Source: Aidingimonas halophila
GTDB taxonomy: Bacteria > Pseudomonadota > Gammaproteobacteria > Pseudomonadales > Halomonadaceae
DNA length: 64,000 bases
NCBI RefSeq assembly: GCF_900106955.1
Contig: NZ_FNNI01000009.1
Span: forward strand, 1-64,000
Direction of reading: 5' to 3'
Shown here: piece after piece, positions 16,981-26,852 of the stretch
How positions within the stretch are numbered: the first letter of the stretch is position 1
Layout: every line of letters begins with the position of its first letter
Notes under the pieces: model-generated
The model's input: only the letters and a program-made list of their open reading frames with translations
Databases searched by the model: none
What the model was told of the DNA's origin: nothing
Position numbers and translations under genes: made by a program

Positions 16981-17007
16981 GCCATCGCGACTGACGTCGT
17001 TCCTGCA
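16981..17007 (-). repeat. REP-like intergenic repeat
   Basis: The stretch (g)ccatcgcgactgacgtcgttcctgca reads in reverse as a tgcagga-acgacgtcagtcgcgatgg unit, the form of REP-like repeats scattered in Halomonas and Pseudomonas intergenic DNA. It sits just after the permease stop. Related copies lie at 17950-18026 and 44009-44106. Confidence 0.6.
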
Positions 17008-17088
17008 CACGCCAGGGCCCATTGAGGTGTTGTGATTGTGGCGCTGTAGGGGCGCTCGTTGGTTGCCACCGGACAAAAAGGAGCTATT

Positions 17089-17916
17089 TTGACTGCTTTC
17101 GTATCTGATGACATGCGTTCACGGTTGATCGATGCCGTTCACGAGGCTGGACAGAAGGTACTCTCGATCTACAGTCGCGATTTCGAGGTGGAAATGAAGG
17201 CGGATGACAGTCCGCTGACGGAAGCCGATATGACGGCGCATCACGCGCTGGTGGATGCGTTGCGTGAGTTGACGCCGGAGGTGCCGGTACTGTCTGAGGA
17301 GTCCGGAGAGATTTCGTTCGAGACCCGCAAGCAGTGGGATCGTTACTGGTTGATCGATCCTCTGGACGGTACCAAGGAGTTCGTCAACAAGAACGGCGAG
17401 TTCACCTTGAATCTGGCATTGGTTGAACAGGGCGAGCCAGTGTTCGGTATCGTGCATGCCCCGGTACTGGACACTACCTGGATTGGCCTGCATGGCAAGG
17501 GAGCCGAGAAACAGCGTGGCGATCAGTATGAAAGCATCCAGGTACGGGCATTGCCTGAACCGGATAGCGCCCCCTGGAAAGTCGTCGGCAGTCGTCGCCA
17601 CGGTGCCGAGACGTTCGATGCTTTCTGTGCAGGCCTGCCTGAGCATGAATGCCTTTCCATGGGCAGTTCCATCAAACTCTGCCTCGTTGCCGAGGGGGAG
17701 GCCGACCTGTATCCACGGCTTGCTCCGACCAGCGAATGGGATACCGCCGCCGCCCAAGCCGTCGTCACCGCTGCCGGTGGTCAGGTGCTGGATGCTCAGA
17801 CCCTCGAGCCTCTGCGTTGCAACCAGCAGGACAGTGTTCTCAACCCCTGGTTCATCGTTTGTGGTCAGCGCCACGAGATTTGGGAAAAGGCGTTGAAGTC
17901 GGCCATTAGCGGCTAA
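17089..17916 (+). CDS. cysQ: 3'(2'),5'-bisphosphate nucleotidase CysQ
   Basis: TTG 17089 is the best start because AAAAAGGAG stands 5-6 bp upstream; the protein is then 275 aa. It shows the Mg-dependent inositol-monophosphatase fold: E-E-S near residue 70, I-D-P-L-D-G-T-K-E-F at about 88-97, and W-D-T-A-A-A-Q-A-V near 218. CysQ degrades PAP, the toxic by-product of PAPS-using sulfotransferases and PAPS reductase. It lies between a sulfate permease and cysNC, and two sulfotransferase genes occur in the window, so removing PAP from glycan sulfation is a likely job. Confidence 0.92.
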   Translation: MTAFVSDDMRSRLIDAVHEAGQKVLSIYSRDFEVEMKADDSPLTEADMTAHHALVDALRELTPEVPVLSEESGEISFETRKQWDRYWLIDPLDGTKEFVNKNGEFTLNLALVEQGEPVFGIVHAPVLDTTWIGLHGKGAEKQRGDQYESIQVRALPEPDSAPWKVVGSRRHGAETFDAFCAGLPEHECLSMGSSIKLCLVAEGEADLYPRLAPTSEWDTAAAQAVVTAAGGQVLDAQTLEPLRCNQQDSVLNPWFIVCGQRHEIWEKALKSAISG

Positions 17917-17949
17917 CATGATATTTTGAGTACCGGACTTATGGCCGGC

Positions 17950-18026
17950 ACCGCGACTGACGTCGCTCCTGCATGACACCAGGTGAGGCATCCGAGGCGT
18001 GCAGGAGCGGTTTCAACCGCGATGGA
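17950..18026. repeat. REP-like inverted pair
   Basis: Two REP-like units in opposite orientation (about 17951-17973 and 18000-18026), sharing gcaggagcg and cgcgatgg cores. Together they can fold into a long hairpin between cysQ and cysNC, which may stabilise the upstream mRNA or reduce read-through. Confidence 0.6.
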
Positions 18027-18067
18027 TTGGGCTGGTTTCACTAGGGTTTACTATTTCAGGGTCACTC

Positions 18068-19996
18068 ATGTCACACTCTTCCCCCTTGATCGCCGACGAT
18101 ATCGAGTCCTACCTCAAGGAACACGAACGCAAGGACCTGCTGCGCTTCATCACATGCGGCAGCGTCGACGACGGCAAGTCCACCCTGATCGGGCGCTTGC
18201 TGCACGATTCCAAGATGATCTATGAGGATCAACTGGCAGCGATCGAGCAGGCATCGAAGACCAGCGGGACCACCGGCGATGCGGTGGATCTGGCACTGCT
18301 GGTGGATGGCCTGCAGTCCGAGCGCGAGCAGGGCATCACCATCGATGTGGCGTATCGCTATTTCTCCACCGACAAGCGCAAGTTCATCATTGCCGATACG
18401 CCGGGCCATGAGCAGTACACCCGCAACATGGCCACGGGTGCCTCGACGGCGAGCCTGGCGGTGATCCTGATCGATGCGCGCTACGGCGTGCAGACCCAGA
18501 CCAAACGGCACAGTTTCATTGCCGATCTGCTGGGTATCCAGCACCTGGTGATCGCGGTCAACAAGATGGACCTGGTCGACTTCTCCGAGGCCCGGTTCGA
18601 CGAGATCGTCGCCGAGTACCGGGCGTTTGCCGAGAAGCTCAATGCCCGCGACATTCGGTTCGTGCCGATCTCGGCGCTGGAAGGCGACAACGTCGTCAAT
18701 CGCAGCGAGCGGACCCCCTGGTACCAGACCGAGGGCAAGGACGGTCAACCGCTGCTGGAGCTGCTGGAAACGGTCGAGGTTACCCATGACCAGAATCTGA
18801 CGGACCTTCGGCTGCCGGTACAGTACGTCAACCGGCCCAATCTCGACTTCCGAGGCTACAGCGGTACGCTGGCGGCCGGTATTCTGCGTCCCGGTCAATC
18901 GGTCAAGGCCTTGCCCTCAGGCAAGACGAGTTATGTCGAGCGTATCGTGACATTCGATGGCGATCTGCAAGCCGCTTATCCCGGGCAGGCGATCACCGTG
19001 ACATTGAGTGATGAGATCGATATTTCCCGCGGAGACTGGTTGGTGGCGGCTGACGCCGACGTGCCGCTCTCCAACGCCTTCGAGGCGGATATCGTCTGGA
19101 TGCACGATACCGCCATGGAAACCGGCAAGCTCTATGATCTGAAGCTGGCGACTCGCGACCTGGCGGGGCAGGTGACGGCGATCGACTATCAGGTCGACGT
19201 CAATACGCTGGAGCACAAGCGAGCCGATCATCTGGATCTCAATGCCATCGGCCGCTGCCGCGTCGAATTGACGGCACCGATTCCTCTGGATGACTACCGA
19301 CAGAGTCCGGGAACGGGCAGCTTCATCGTCATCGATCGGTTGACCAATGTGACGGTCGGTGCCGGCATGATCCACCGGACGCTGGAAACCGAGCTGCCTT
19401 ATGAATTCCGCGATCATGACAGCAAGGCCGACGTGGTGTGGAACCGGACGAGTGTCACGCCGGCCATGCGAGCGCAGGTCAAGGGGCATGGTGGTAAATG
19501 TTTCTGGTTCACGGGACTCTCCGGTTCCGGGAAATCAAGCCTGGCCAATGCATTGGAGGTCGAGCTCAATCGTCGTGGTTATCACACCATGCTCTTGGAC
19601 GGTGATAACATTCGACATGGTCTGTGCAAGGACCTCGGCATGAGCGAGGCCGACCGAGCGGAGAATATCCGTCGTGTGGGTGAAGTCGCCAAGTTGATGG
19701 CCGATGCCGGTATCATCGTGATCACTGCCTTCATCTCACCGTTTCGACAGGATCGGGATGCCGTGCGGGATCTGTTTGGCGCAGGAGATTTCGTCGAAGT
19801 GCACGTCGACACGCCGATGGATATCTGCGAACAGCGCGATCCCAAGGGGCTTTATCAGAAGGCGCGGGAGGGTAAAATCAAGGACTTCACCGGCATCAAT
19901 AGTCCGTATGAACCACCTCGCAAGGCAGAAGTCTCCGTCAATACCGAAGCGCTCGAAGCGCAGGATATCGTCGCTCGGTTGATGAAGTGGTTGTAG
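18068..19996 (+). CDS. cysNC: Bifunctional sulfate adenylyltransferase large subunit / APS kinase (CysNC)
   Basis: The 642-aa fusion has an EF-Tu-like GTPase part with G-S-V-D-D-G-K-S-T near residue 35, [12 protein letters not shown] near 115, and N-K-M-D. This is followed by beta-barrel domains and, after about residue 465, an APS kinase domain with G-L-S-G-S-G-K-S-S. It makes APS (with the CysD subunit) and phosphorylates it to PAPS. ATG 18068 gives the usual M-S-H start; an upstream in-frame extension to 17999 runs through a REP element and is rejected. No cysD is adjacent, which is unusual, so the small subunit must be encoded elsewhere. Confidence 0.93.
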   Translation: MSHSSPLIADDIESYLKEHERKDLLRFITCGSVDDGKSTLIGRLLHDSKMIYEDQLAAIEQASKTSGTTGDAVDLALLVDGLQSEREQGITIDVAYRYFSTDKRKFIIADTPGHEQYTRNMATGASTASLAVILIDARYGVQTQTKRHSFIADLLGIQHLVIAVNKMDLVDFSEARFDEIVAEYRAFAEKLNARDIRFVPISALEGDNVVNRSERTPWYQTEGKDGQPLLELLETVEVTHDQNLTDLRLPVQYVNRPNLDFRGYSGTLAAGILRPGQSVKALPSGKTSYVERIVTFDGDLQAAYPGQAITVTLSDEIDISRGDWLVAADADVPLSNAFEADIVWMHDTAMETGKLYDLKLATRDLAGQVTAIDYQVDVNTLEHKRADHLDLNAIGRCRVELTAPIPLDDYRQSPGTGSFIVIDRLTNVTVGAGMIHRTLETELPYEFRDHDSKADVVWNRTSVTPAMRAQVKGHGGKCFWFTGLSGSGKSSLANALEVELNRRGYHTMLLDGDNIRHGLCKDLGMSEADRAENIRRVGEVAKLMADAGIIVITAFISPFRQDRDAVRDLFGAGDFVEVHVDTPMDICEQRDPKGLYQKAREGKIKDFTGINSPYEPPRKAEVSVNTEALEAQDIVARLMKWL

Positions 19997-20049
19997 GTGA
20001 AAAAAAGCCGTACGCAGGGTGCGCTGAGTTTTAGATCACGGAGTCCAGA

Positions 20050-22014
20050 ATGAATCGATCGGAACGGATGCATCGAGGCGTGACCCGGCTGAATCGGGCG
20101 CAGAAGCGCCTGATCATGGTAGTGGCGGATTTGGTTGCGCTGCCGGTTGCGTTGTGGTCAGCGTATGCTCTGCGTTTGGCCGAATGGTGGCCGGAACGGT
20201 TTATTCAGCCGTATTGGTGGTTGTTCGCCATCATTCCCCCACTGGGTGTCTTCATCTTTGCCCGCCTTGGGTTGTATCGGGCCGTGGTACGTTTCATCGG
20301 CCCTCAGGCGATGTGGGCGGTGATCAAAGGCGTGGTGCTGTTGGCGCTCATTATGTGGGCAGCGGCATATTTTTATCAGTGGCAGGACTTCCCGCGATCA
20401 GTGCCCGTCAACTTTGCTTTGGTGGCTTTTATATATGTAGGGGGATCGCGCTTTCTGGTCCGTAGTTACTACCAGTGGCTGATCAAACATTATACCAGCA
20501 AGGATGCCGTGGCGATCTATGGCGCCGGCGGAGCCGGGGTGCAACTGGCGATGGCGCTAAGCAACGGCCGGGAGTTCTATACAGCGGCATTTTTCGATGA
20601 TGATCCGGGGCTTTGGAACAGCACGATCAAGGGAATCAAGGTCTACAACCCGGCGCAGTTCGGTCAAGTGGCCGAGGACTTGAATATCACCCGTGTGTTG
20701 CTGGCACTGCCTTCGGCGTCTAAAGCTGAACGTAAACGTGCCCTCGACCATCTCGCCGATTATCCGGTGCATGTACAGACCATGCCCTCCATGCCGGAAA
20801 TCGTTTCGGGTGAGGCAAGTGTTGACCAGTTACGCGATGTGGATCTGGAAGACTTGCTGGGTCGCGACCCCGTCCCTCCGCGTGAAGAACTGCTGGATGT
20901 CAGTATCCGCGATAAGGTAGTGCTGGTGACGGGGGCCGGTGGATCGATAGGCAGTGAACTATGCCGTCAGATCGCATGCTGCGGGCCGAAGGCATTGATA
21001 CTATTCGAACTTAGCGAATACGGCCTGTACTCCATTGACCAGGAACTGCAAGCCATTCTGAATGAGCGTGGCGAATCGATCCCGATTTATACGCTGCTGG
21101 GGAATGTCAGCCATCGTGAACGGGTCGAAGCAGTGATTTCGCATTATGGGGTTCAGACCATCTATCATGCGGCCGCATACAAGCATGTGCCTATCGTCGA
21201 ACACAATGTGCTGGAAGGGGTGCGGAATAATGTACAAGGTACGCGGGTAGTCGCCGAGTGTGCGGCTCGCCTGCACGTGGAGCGTTGCATTCTCGTCTCC
21301 ACCGACAAGGCCGTGCGACCTACCAATGTGATGGGGGCGACCAAGCGCATGGCCGAACTGGTGCTTCAGCAATTGGCACAGACATCGAGCCATACCGTAT
21401 TTTCCATGGTTCGGTTCGGTAACGTGCTTGGCTCCAGTGGCTCGGTGGTGCCACTGTTTCGTCGTCAGATCGAACAGGGCGGTCCGGTAACGGTCACCCA
21501 TCCGGACATAACGCGGTATTTCATGACGATTCCCGAGGCGGCGTTGCTGGTCATTCAGGCGGGGTCGATGGCCAAGGGCGGAGATGTCTTCGTGCTGGAT
21601 ATGGGGAATTCGGTGAAGATCGTCGATCTTGCCCGGCGGATGATTCAGTTGACCGGACTGGAGGTGAAGGACGAAAATACGCCCGAAGGTGACATTGCTA
21701 TCGAATTCAGCGGATTACGGCCTGGCGAAAAATTGTTCGAGGAGTTGCTGATCGGCGACAACGTCGTAGGCACATCGCATCCGAAGATCATGCGTGCCCA
21801 GGAAGACATGCTGCCCGCCGATCGATTGATGGAGCTGCTCGATGAAATGGAGCGTGCTGAGAAGAACATGGACTGCCAAGGCGCGTTCGATGTGCTCAAA
21901 CGTGCAGTGAGTGGTTTTCAGCACCGTTCGCCGATGACGGATTTGCTATTGCCGGCAAGTGACTATTCGGCAGCGGTGTCGGTATCGGAGAAATCCGATA
22001 AACCGTTGCATTGA
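20050..22014 (+). CDS. WbpM/CapD-like nucleotide-sugar 4,6-dehydratase (second copy)
   Basis: A 654-aa paralogue of the protein at 12636-14630 with the same plan: N-terminal membrane helices (about 17-130), a Rossmann G-A-G-G-A-G segment near 160, and an SDR domain with T-G-A-G-G-S-I-G-S-E-L near 295 and S-T-D-K-A-V-R-P-T-N-V-M-G-A-T-K. It probably makes a 4-keto-6-deoxy sugar nucleotide for O-antigen or exopolysaccharide. It follows cysNC by 53 bp and precedes the ligase gene. Long shared blocks suggest gene duplication or two separately acquired loci using the same enzyme class. Confidence 0.9.
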   Translation: MNRSERMHRGVTRLNRAQKRLIMVVADLVALPVALWSAYALRLAEWWPERFIQPYWWLFAIIPPLGVFIFARLGLYRAVVRFIGPQAMWAVIKGVVLLALIMWAAAYFYQWQDFPRSVPVNFALVAFIYVGGSRFLVRSYYQWLIKHYTSKDAVAIYGAGGAGVQLAMALSNGREFYTAAFFDDDPGLWNSTIKGIKVYNPAQFGQVAEDLNITRVLLALPSASKAERKRALDHLADYPVHVQTMPSMPEIVSGEASVDQLRDVDLEDLLGRDPVPPREELLDVSIRDKVVLVTGAGGSIGSELCRQIACCGPKALILFELSEYGLYSIDQELQAILNERGESIPIYTLLGNVSHRERVEAVISHYGVQTIYHAAAYKHVPIVEHNVLEGVRNNVQGTRVVAECAARLHVERCILVSTDKAVRPTNVMGATKRMAELVLQQLAQTSSHTVFSMVRFGNVLGSSGSVVPLFRRQIEQGGPVTVTHPDITRYFMTIPEAALLVIQAGSMAKGGDVFVLDMGNSVKIVDLARRMIQLTGLEVKDENTPEGDIAIEFSGLRPGEKLFEELLIGDNVVGTSHPKIMRAQEDMLPADRLMELLDEMERAEKNMDCQGAFDVLKRAVSGFQHRSPMTDLLLPASDYSAAVSVSEKSDKPLH

Positions 22015-22070
22015 ATTTTTGTGGACGTGATATCATTCGTGCTCGATTTTTTGCCGGAATATAAGCAGTA

Positions 22071-23405
22071 ATGCAATCAAGGTTTCGAGAGGCCAGGGGG
22101 AGTCTGCAGAATCATACAGATGGCTGGCGTGGCAAGGTTTATGCGCTGGGCTGGTTCGCCATCAGCATTTATGCGTTTTTCTGGCTGATCGATCTGGATA
22201 TCTCGCGTGCAGGTGAATCACTTTTCATTCTGTGTTTTGCTATCGCATGGTGGTCCGAAACCGAATCCTGGTTGAAATGGCACCGAATTTTCCTGTTATT
22301 GCTCGCTTTTGTTGTCCTGCAAATTGGTGTTTATTTCTTTGCGGCGGAACGATTTCCCGACTTCGCCGACGACCAGATCAAGTCCAGCCGCCATGTCGCC
22401 AAATTGTTTCTCTGCATTGCCGTGGCATGGTGGCTTCGAGGCTCTGTCAATGCCGCTAAATACCTGATTGCAATATTCTTTGCCGGATTTCTGGTGTCGT
22501 TGTTGTTCACTGCCTCGCTGGAGGACTGGGTCCGCGGTTTTCAGGGGCGGCGTCTGGATTTTGGTTACAAGAACGCTCAGCATACCGCGGTCTATTTCGG
22601 CTTGGCCTTTATCGTGGGATTATCTCTGTTTCTGCGTGAGATCAGTCACCGCATGTCCCTTGTCCCGACAGTGGTATCTATAGCAGCCATGTCGCTGGGG
22701 GGCGCTGGCATCCTGGTCACTCAGACCCGTAGCGTATGGCTTGCTATCGCCATAACCTTGATCGTTGTGACATTGGCTTGGAGCGGCTATGCGCTAGCTC
22801 GAGGCTCGGCGTTCGTGACGCCCCGTCGTCTTCTTGTTGTGGTGTTTGGTGTCGTTGTCATGGCGGGGTTGGCTGTCACCACTTATAAACCATTCATTGA
22901 ACCTCGCATGGATAAAGGGCTAGAGACCCTTGCCGTGGTGATGGACGGTGAAAAGAATGATCTGAGTTACGCAGGCCTGGGGGTACGTATCCGCTCATGG
23001 GATTACGCACTAGACAGGATCGAAGAACGTCCGCTGACCGGATGGGGCCCACAAAGCCGCAAGCCATTGATCGATGAAGGGCCATTTCCGGATCGCTTCA
23101 AGAAGCGTTTTGGCCATTTTCATAACTCCTACCTGGAGCTGACACTCGCTTACGGTGCCGTGGGTGTCTTGCTGTTGGGGCTGTTGATTTTTTGCATCAT
23201 GAAAGGGGTGTTTCGTTTAGCCCATCGTGGTCATTTCCACCTGTTCCTGGGGTTATCGGCTTCTTGGGTGTTTTTTGCGTTCGTCAATCTGTTCGAGTCG
23301 TATCTGATTTTTCGCACGGGAATGTACTTCTTTATATTCATTGGTGGCGTGGGGATGTCGTTCTATATATTTGGTGTAAGGAATGGTGAGAGACATCCTG
23401 CATGA
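22071..23405 (+). CDS. O-antigen ligase-like membrane protein (Wzy_C domain)
   Basis: A 444-aa polytopic protein with 10-12 hydrophobic segments. The large periplasmic loop after about residue 280 carries R-I-R-S-W-D-Y-A-L-D and G-W-G-P-Q, and it is followed by a conserved H-F-H-N-S-Y-L-E-L, features of the WaaL/Wzy_C family. Such proteins either join O-antigen to lipid A-core or polymerise repeat units, and sequence alone does not separate the two. The GT8 gene overlaps its stop by 4 bp, so the products are probably coupled. Confidence 0.82.
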   Translation: MQSRFREARGSLQNHTDGWRGKVYALGWFAISIYAFFWLIDLDISRAGESLFILCFAIAWWSETESWLKWHRIFLLLLAFVVLQIGVYFFAAERFPDFADDQIKSSRHVAKLFLCIAVAWWLRGSVNAAKYLIAIFFAGFLVSLLFTASLEDWVRGFQGRRLDFGYKNAQHTAVYFGLAFIVGLSLFLREISHRMSLVPTVVSIAAMSLGGAGILVTQTRSVWLAIAITLIVVTLAWSGYALARGSAFVTPRRLLVVVFGVVVMAGLAVTTYKPFIEPRMDKGLETLAVVMDGEKNDLSYAGLGVRIRSWDYALDRIEERPLTGWGPQSRKPLIDEGPFPDRFKKRFGHFHNSYLELTLAYGAVGVLLLGLLIFCIMKGVFRLAHRGHFHLFLGLSASWVFFAFVNLFESYLIFRTGMYFFIFIGGVGMSFYIFGVRNGERHPA

Positions 23406-24313
23406 TCGATATCGTATTGAGTGCTGATGAGCGCTATGCGCGCTATGCGGCGGTGGTGATGGCTTCGGCGTTGGCGAATTCACCGACGCCTGAACAGTTT
23501 CGTTTTTTCTTGCTGACTCCAGGTCTGGACCCTGAGACCCCCCCTCGTTTGAGGCAGGTTGCTGAAAGCTCAGGGGCGCAGTTGCAGGTGATCCAAGCGT
23601 CGCCTGAGGGTGCCGGCGGGATCGATGTCGGTCGTTTTGGTCCGGCCGGATTACTGAGATTGCAGATGGATCGCTATCTTCCCGAGGATTGCCATCGGGT
23701 CATCTATCTCGACTGTGATCTGGTGATTCTCGGTGACCTGGCGGATTTGTGGCACACTCCCCTGCAAGGCCGGACCGTGGCTGCGGTCATGGATCTGTGC
23801 AACCCGTCCAATCTGGGGTCGCGCGATGGGTTCGACGGTTATTTCAACTCCGGGGTGATGCTCATTGATCTGGAAGCATGGCGGCGTGAGCGGGTTGCCG
23901 AAAGGGCCTTCGAGTACTTGCGAACATCGGGACAGGGGCTAAAGTTTCCTGACCAGGATGCCTTGAATCATGTCATGGTAGATAACTGGTTGCCATTGAG
24001 TCCTGTGTGGAACTTCCAGCCTACCGCATATGCGGCGGTGGAAAAGGCATATACCCATTTGCGACCTTTCCTGGGGGATCTGGAACAGGCGATTCGATCG
24101 CCACGGATCGTGCATTTCATTGGTTCGGTGAAACCCTGGCATCCGGCCTGCGAGCACCCATTGCAGCCCTGGTTTCTTGATTACGCCGGCAAGACTGCCT
24201 GGCCGATTGACGCCGAGGCATTGAAGCGGGAGCTCTCGTGGTTGAAGCGGTTTCGTCTCGCCCTGAAACAGCCCAAGATTCGTCGACGGCGACACAAGAC
24301 GCGTATGGCATGA
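23402..24313 (+). CDS. Glycosyltransferase family 8 (LPS galactosyl/glucosyltransferase-like)
   Basis: The 303-aa protein opens with I-D-I-V-L-S-A-D-E-R-Y and has the metal-binding D-x-D in V-I-Y-L-D-C-D-L-V-I-L near residues 100-110, then Y-F-N-S-G-V-M-L-I-D-L and H-F-I-G-S-V-K-P-W, all typical of GT8 retaining transferases such as RfaI/RfaJ. It probably adds galactose or glucose from the UDP sugar to an LPS core or polysaccharide. It overlaps the ligase gene upstream by 4 bp and is followed 4 bp later by an unknown protein. Confidence 0.87.
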   Translation: MIDIVLSADERYARYAAVVMASALANSPTPEQFRFFLLTPGLDPETPPRLRQVAESSGAQLQVIQASPEGAGGIDVGRFGPAGLLRLQMDRYLPEDCHRVIYLDCDLVILGDLADLWHTPLQGRTVAAVMDLCNPSNLGSRDGFDGYFNSGVMLIDLEAWRRERVAERAFEYLRTSGQGLKFPDQDALNHVMVDNWLPLSPVWNFQPTAYAAVEKAYTHLRPFLGDLEQAIRSPRIVHFIGSVKPWHPACEHPLQPWFLDYAGKTAWPIDAEALKRELSWLKRFRLALKQPKIRRRRHKTRMA

Positions 24314-24317
24314 TGCC

Positions 24318-25211
24318 ATGGTAGTGAATCTGGAAAGGAGTTTCAGGCAGGTAGTGATGCAATCCCGAAAGAAATTACCCAAGACGCCGAGCGGGGAGCA
24401 GGTACGGCCTGAGCTCTATGATCCGCAGTTGCGTTGGGCCATGAGGCGTTCACGTTGGTTCAACCGAGTTCGCGATGGCGTATCGGCTTATACGGTGCGT
24501 CCGTTCGAGGATTGGTTGTTCCGGCAGTGGTTGACGCAGGGATCGCTGGCGTCTCGCGTGGAGGCATTGGGATTGCCCCGCCGAAGCGTCGAGGTGCATC
24601 TGGGAAACAACCTGGATATCGTCGTTGATCCCGCGAAACTGGTATGTTCGATGTCGCTCAAGCGTTCCTTCACGGATTCTCGCAAGCGGCGTACCGCCTC
24701 GAACCGATTCATCTGGCCCGGCGATTGGGACCTGACGCGTTTCGATTTTCAGACGAGCCAGCGTTACCGTTTCATCAGTGACATCTGGCAGCATCGTCGT
24801 GATCTCGACCAGAGTTGTGCCTATCAGGATTTCCTGGAGCAATTGAATGCGGGCAAACCGTTCCGGTCTCCACATCGGGGCGTTCTGCTCAATACCAGCT
24901 TACGGGTATGGCATTATCTGAAACTCTATATTGGTTACATGGAAGCCATGGCGCTGGGCGGCTTCGATGACAGCTTGGGCAAGGACCGCCTGGGAGTGGC
25001 CATTGATCGCCATGGTCAGCTCATCAAGATCAACAAGGGGCTGCATCGCCTGGCCATGGCGCAGGTCGTGGGTCTGGAAACGATCGTCGTGCGTGTCAGG
25101 GCGGTCCATGAAGACTGGTGGCGCGAGGTGACGCAAGGGGCCCAGGGAGAGGAAGCGTTGCGCCGTCTGGTGGATGCGCTCAGCGAGTGTGAACCGGCCC
25201 AGGCGGCCTGA
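24318..25211 (+). CDS. Unknown protein of polysaccharide locus with ParB-like segment
   Basis: A 297-aa basic soluble protein I do not recognise as a whole. Residues about 225-265 (L-G-V-A-I-D-R-H-G-Q-L-I-K-I-N-K-G-L-H-R-L-A-M-A) resemble the ParB/sulfiredoxin-type core, in which a G-H-R-like loop binds a nucleotide or a partner. No catalytic motif of a glycosyltransferase, sulfotransferase or acetyltransferase is evident. It is tightly linked to the GT8 gene. ATG 24318 is used; ATG 24357 is another possibility. It may be a kinase-like or regulatory protein acting on glycan synthesis, but that is speculation. Confidence 0.6.
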   Translation: MVVNLERSFRQVVMQSRKKLPKTPSGEQVRPELYDPQLRWAMRRSRWFNRVRDGVSAYTVRPFEDWLFRQWLTQGSLASRVEALGLPRRSVEVHLGNNLDIVVDPAKLVCSMSLKRSFTDSRKRRTASNRFIWPGDWDLTRFDFQTSQRYRFISDIWQHRRDLDQSCAYQDFLEQLNAGKPFRSPHRGVLLNTSLRVWHYLKLYIGYMEAMALGGFDDSLGKDRLGVAIDRHGQLIKINKGLHRLAMAQVVGLETIVVRVRAVHEDWWREVTQGAQGEEALRRLVDALSECEPAQAA

Positions 25212-25250
25212 ATCGGGCGGATAGTCTTGCTTGGATAGCTTCACATGACA

Positions 25251-25290
25251 GGAAGCCTCGGCATGTCAAAGCCGAGGCTTCCTTACGTTG
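25251..25290. terminator. Bidirectional terminator hairpin
   Basis: GGAAGCCTCGGC (25251-25262) pairs perfectly with GCCGAGGCTTCC (25271-25282) around an 8-base loop. It lies between the convergent polysaccharide gene (ends 25211) and tctA (ends 25305) and probably ends transcription from both sides, although the T-tracts are short. Confidence 0.75.
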
Positions 25291-25304
25291 TGGTGAAGCC
25301 AATG

Positions 25305-26852
25305 TCAGGATGATTTCGTGACGCTATCAACGAGTGCTGTCTTGGGTTTGCGAATCACCATGAAATAGTAGAAGACAGCCGTCAGCAGGATGAAGAACAG
25401 GCTGTCGAGATTGGTGATGAACACCATCGGGTTGCCGTCGTTGATGGAAAGCGCGCGTCGGCAATACTCCTCGAGGCTGGGGCCGAGTACGAAACCGAGC
25501 AGGAGGCAGGCGATGGGGTAGCCGTGCTTGCGCAGGATGTACGCCAGTACGCCGAACAGTAGCGCCAGCCCCATCTGGAAAATGGAGTAGGTGGCGACAT
25601 AACTCCCGACCAGTGCAATGACGGCGATACTGGAGTAGAGGATATCGCGACGTATCGAGACGATGCGCACGAAGTAGGGGCCCAGGAGATACAGCGTCAA
25701 TGGAACCAGCACCAGGGCGCTGATGAATAATGCAGCGAACATCGGTGCGACCAGATGAAGTTGGGTATCCAGGAACTGTGGGCCGGGCTGGAGACCGTTG
25801 ACCACCAGAACACCCAGTACGATGGCCGTGGTCGGGTCGCCGGGAATGCCGAATGACAGCATGGGTACGAAGGCACCACTGCACATTGAATTGTTGGCCC
25901 CTTCGGCAGCGGCGATCCCTTCATGGGACCCTTTGCCATAGCGTTCGGGATGTTTGGAGCTGCGCATGGCTTCCGCGTAGGAGACGAACGCCGCCATGGA
26001 GCCACCCGCGCCCGGCAGCACGCCGATAGCGTAGCCAATCACGGCGAACTTGATATAGCGATAGACACCGATTTCCCGGATTTCGCTGAGCGGAGGGATG
26101 AAGTCCCGACGGCGAACTTTCTGGGCCTTGACGGCATCTGCCTCGACGGTGCGAGTCTCACGATTACGCGCCTGGACCAACAGTTCGCTGATCGCAAAGG
26201 CGCCGATGACCAGCGGCATGATGTCGATGCCTTGCATCAGCGTGCTGGTGCCGAAGGTGAAGCGGGGGATCGGTTGCATGACATCGATACCCACGGTGGC
26301 GACCATGACGCCGAGCGTCGTTGCGATGAGGCCCTTGGGAATCGAATCCCGCTGGGAAATGACGATGACGATCAGCGCGAAGGCGATCAGCGAGAATTTT
26401 CCCGGTGTGCGAATCAACAGAGCGGCTTCCGCCGCCAACGGAGCGATCACCATCAGCAGGACCGCCCCGATCGCGCCACCGATCATGGAAGCCAATGCGG
26501 CATGCCCCAGCGCTTTGGCTCCCTGGCCGCGCTGCTGTAGCGGATACCCTTCGATGGCGGTCATCATCGAGGCCGGTGCACCGGGAATGTTGATGGTGGT
26601 GGCGGTGATACTGCCGCTGCACATGCCGGCCATGAAGATGCTGGCGCAGGCCACCAGGGCTGCGGTGACATCGAGACTATAAGTCAGCGGCAACAGCAGG
26701 GCGATGGCAAGCATCGACGTCAGCCCCGGTACGGCACCGAAGAATGTGCCGATCAAGTAGCCGCCGATCATGTAAGCGAGTATTTCCGGCGTTGCCAGCG
26801 TTGCGAATCCATTGAGTATTTCGTTGAAGTATTCCATGACCGTTACGTCCAC
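25305..26852 (-). CDS. tctA: TTT transporter large membrane subunit TctA
   Basis: A 515-aa protein with about 12 membrane helices and the TctA hallmark blocks: G-T-F-F-G-A-V-P-G-L near residue 35, the matching G-V-L-P-G-A-G-G near 275, and E-G-A-N-N-S near 315. It forms the permease with TctB and takes substrate from the periplasmic TctC protein, driven by the cation gradient. It overlaps tctB by 10 bp. The cluster with glucarate dehydratase and a dehydrogenase suggests a sugar acid or related carboxylate as substrate. Confidence 0.92.
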   Translation of the reverse strand: MDVTVMEYFNEILNGFATLATPEILAYMIGGYLIGTFFGAVPGLTSMLAIALLLPLTYSLDVTAALVACASIFMAGMCSGSITATTINIPGAPASMMTAIEGYPLQQRGQGAKALGHAALASMIGGAIGAVLLMVIAPLAAEAALLIRTPGKFSLIAFALIVIVISQRDSIPKGLIATTLGVMVATVGIDVMQPIPRFTFGTSTLMQGIDIMPLVIGAFAISELLVQARNRETRTVEADAVKAQKVRRRDFIPPLSEIREIGVYRYIKFAVIGYAIGVLPGAGGSMAAFVSYAEAMRSSKHPERYGKGSHEGIAAAEGANNSMCSGAFVPMLSFGIPGDPTTAIVLGVLVVNGLQPGPQFLDTQLHLVAPMFAALFISALVLVPLTLYLLGPYFVRIVSIRRDILYSSIAVIALVGSYVATYSIFQMGLALLFGVLAYILRKHGYPIACLLLGFVLGPSLEEYCRRALSINDGNPMVFITNLDSLFFILLTAVFYYFMVIRKPKTALVDSVTKSS

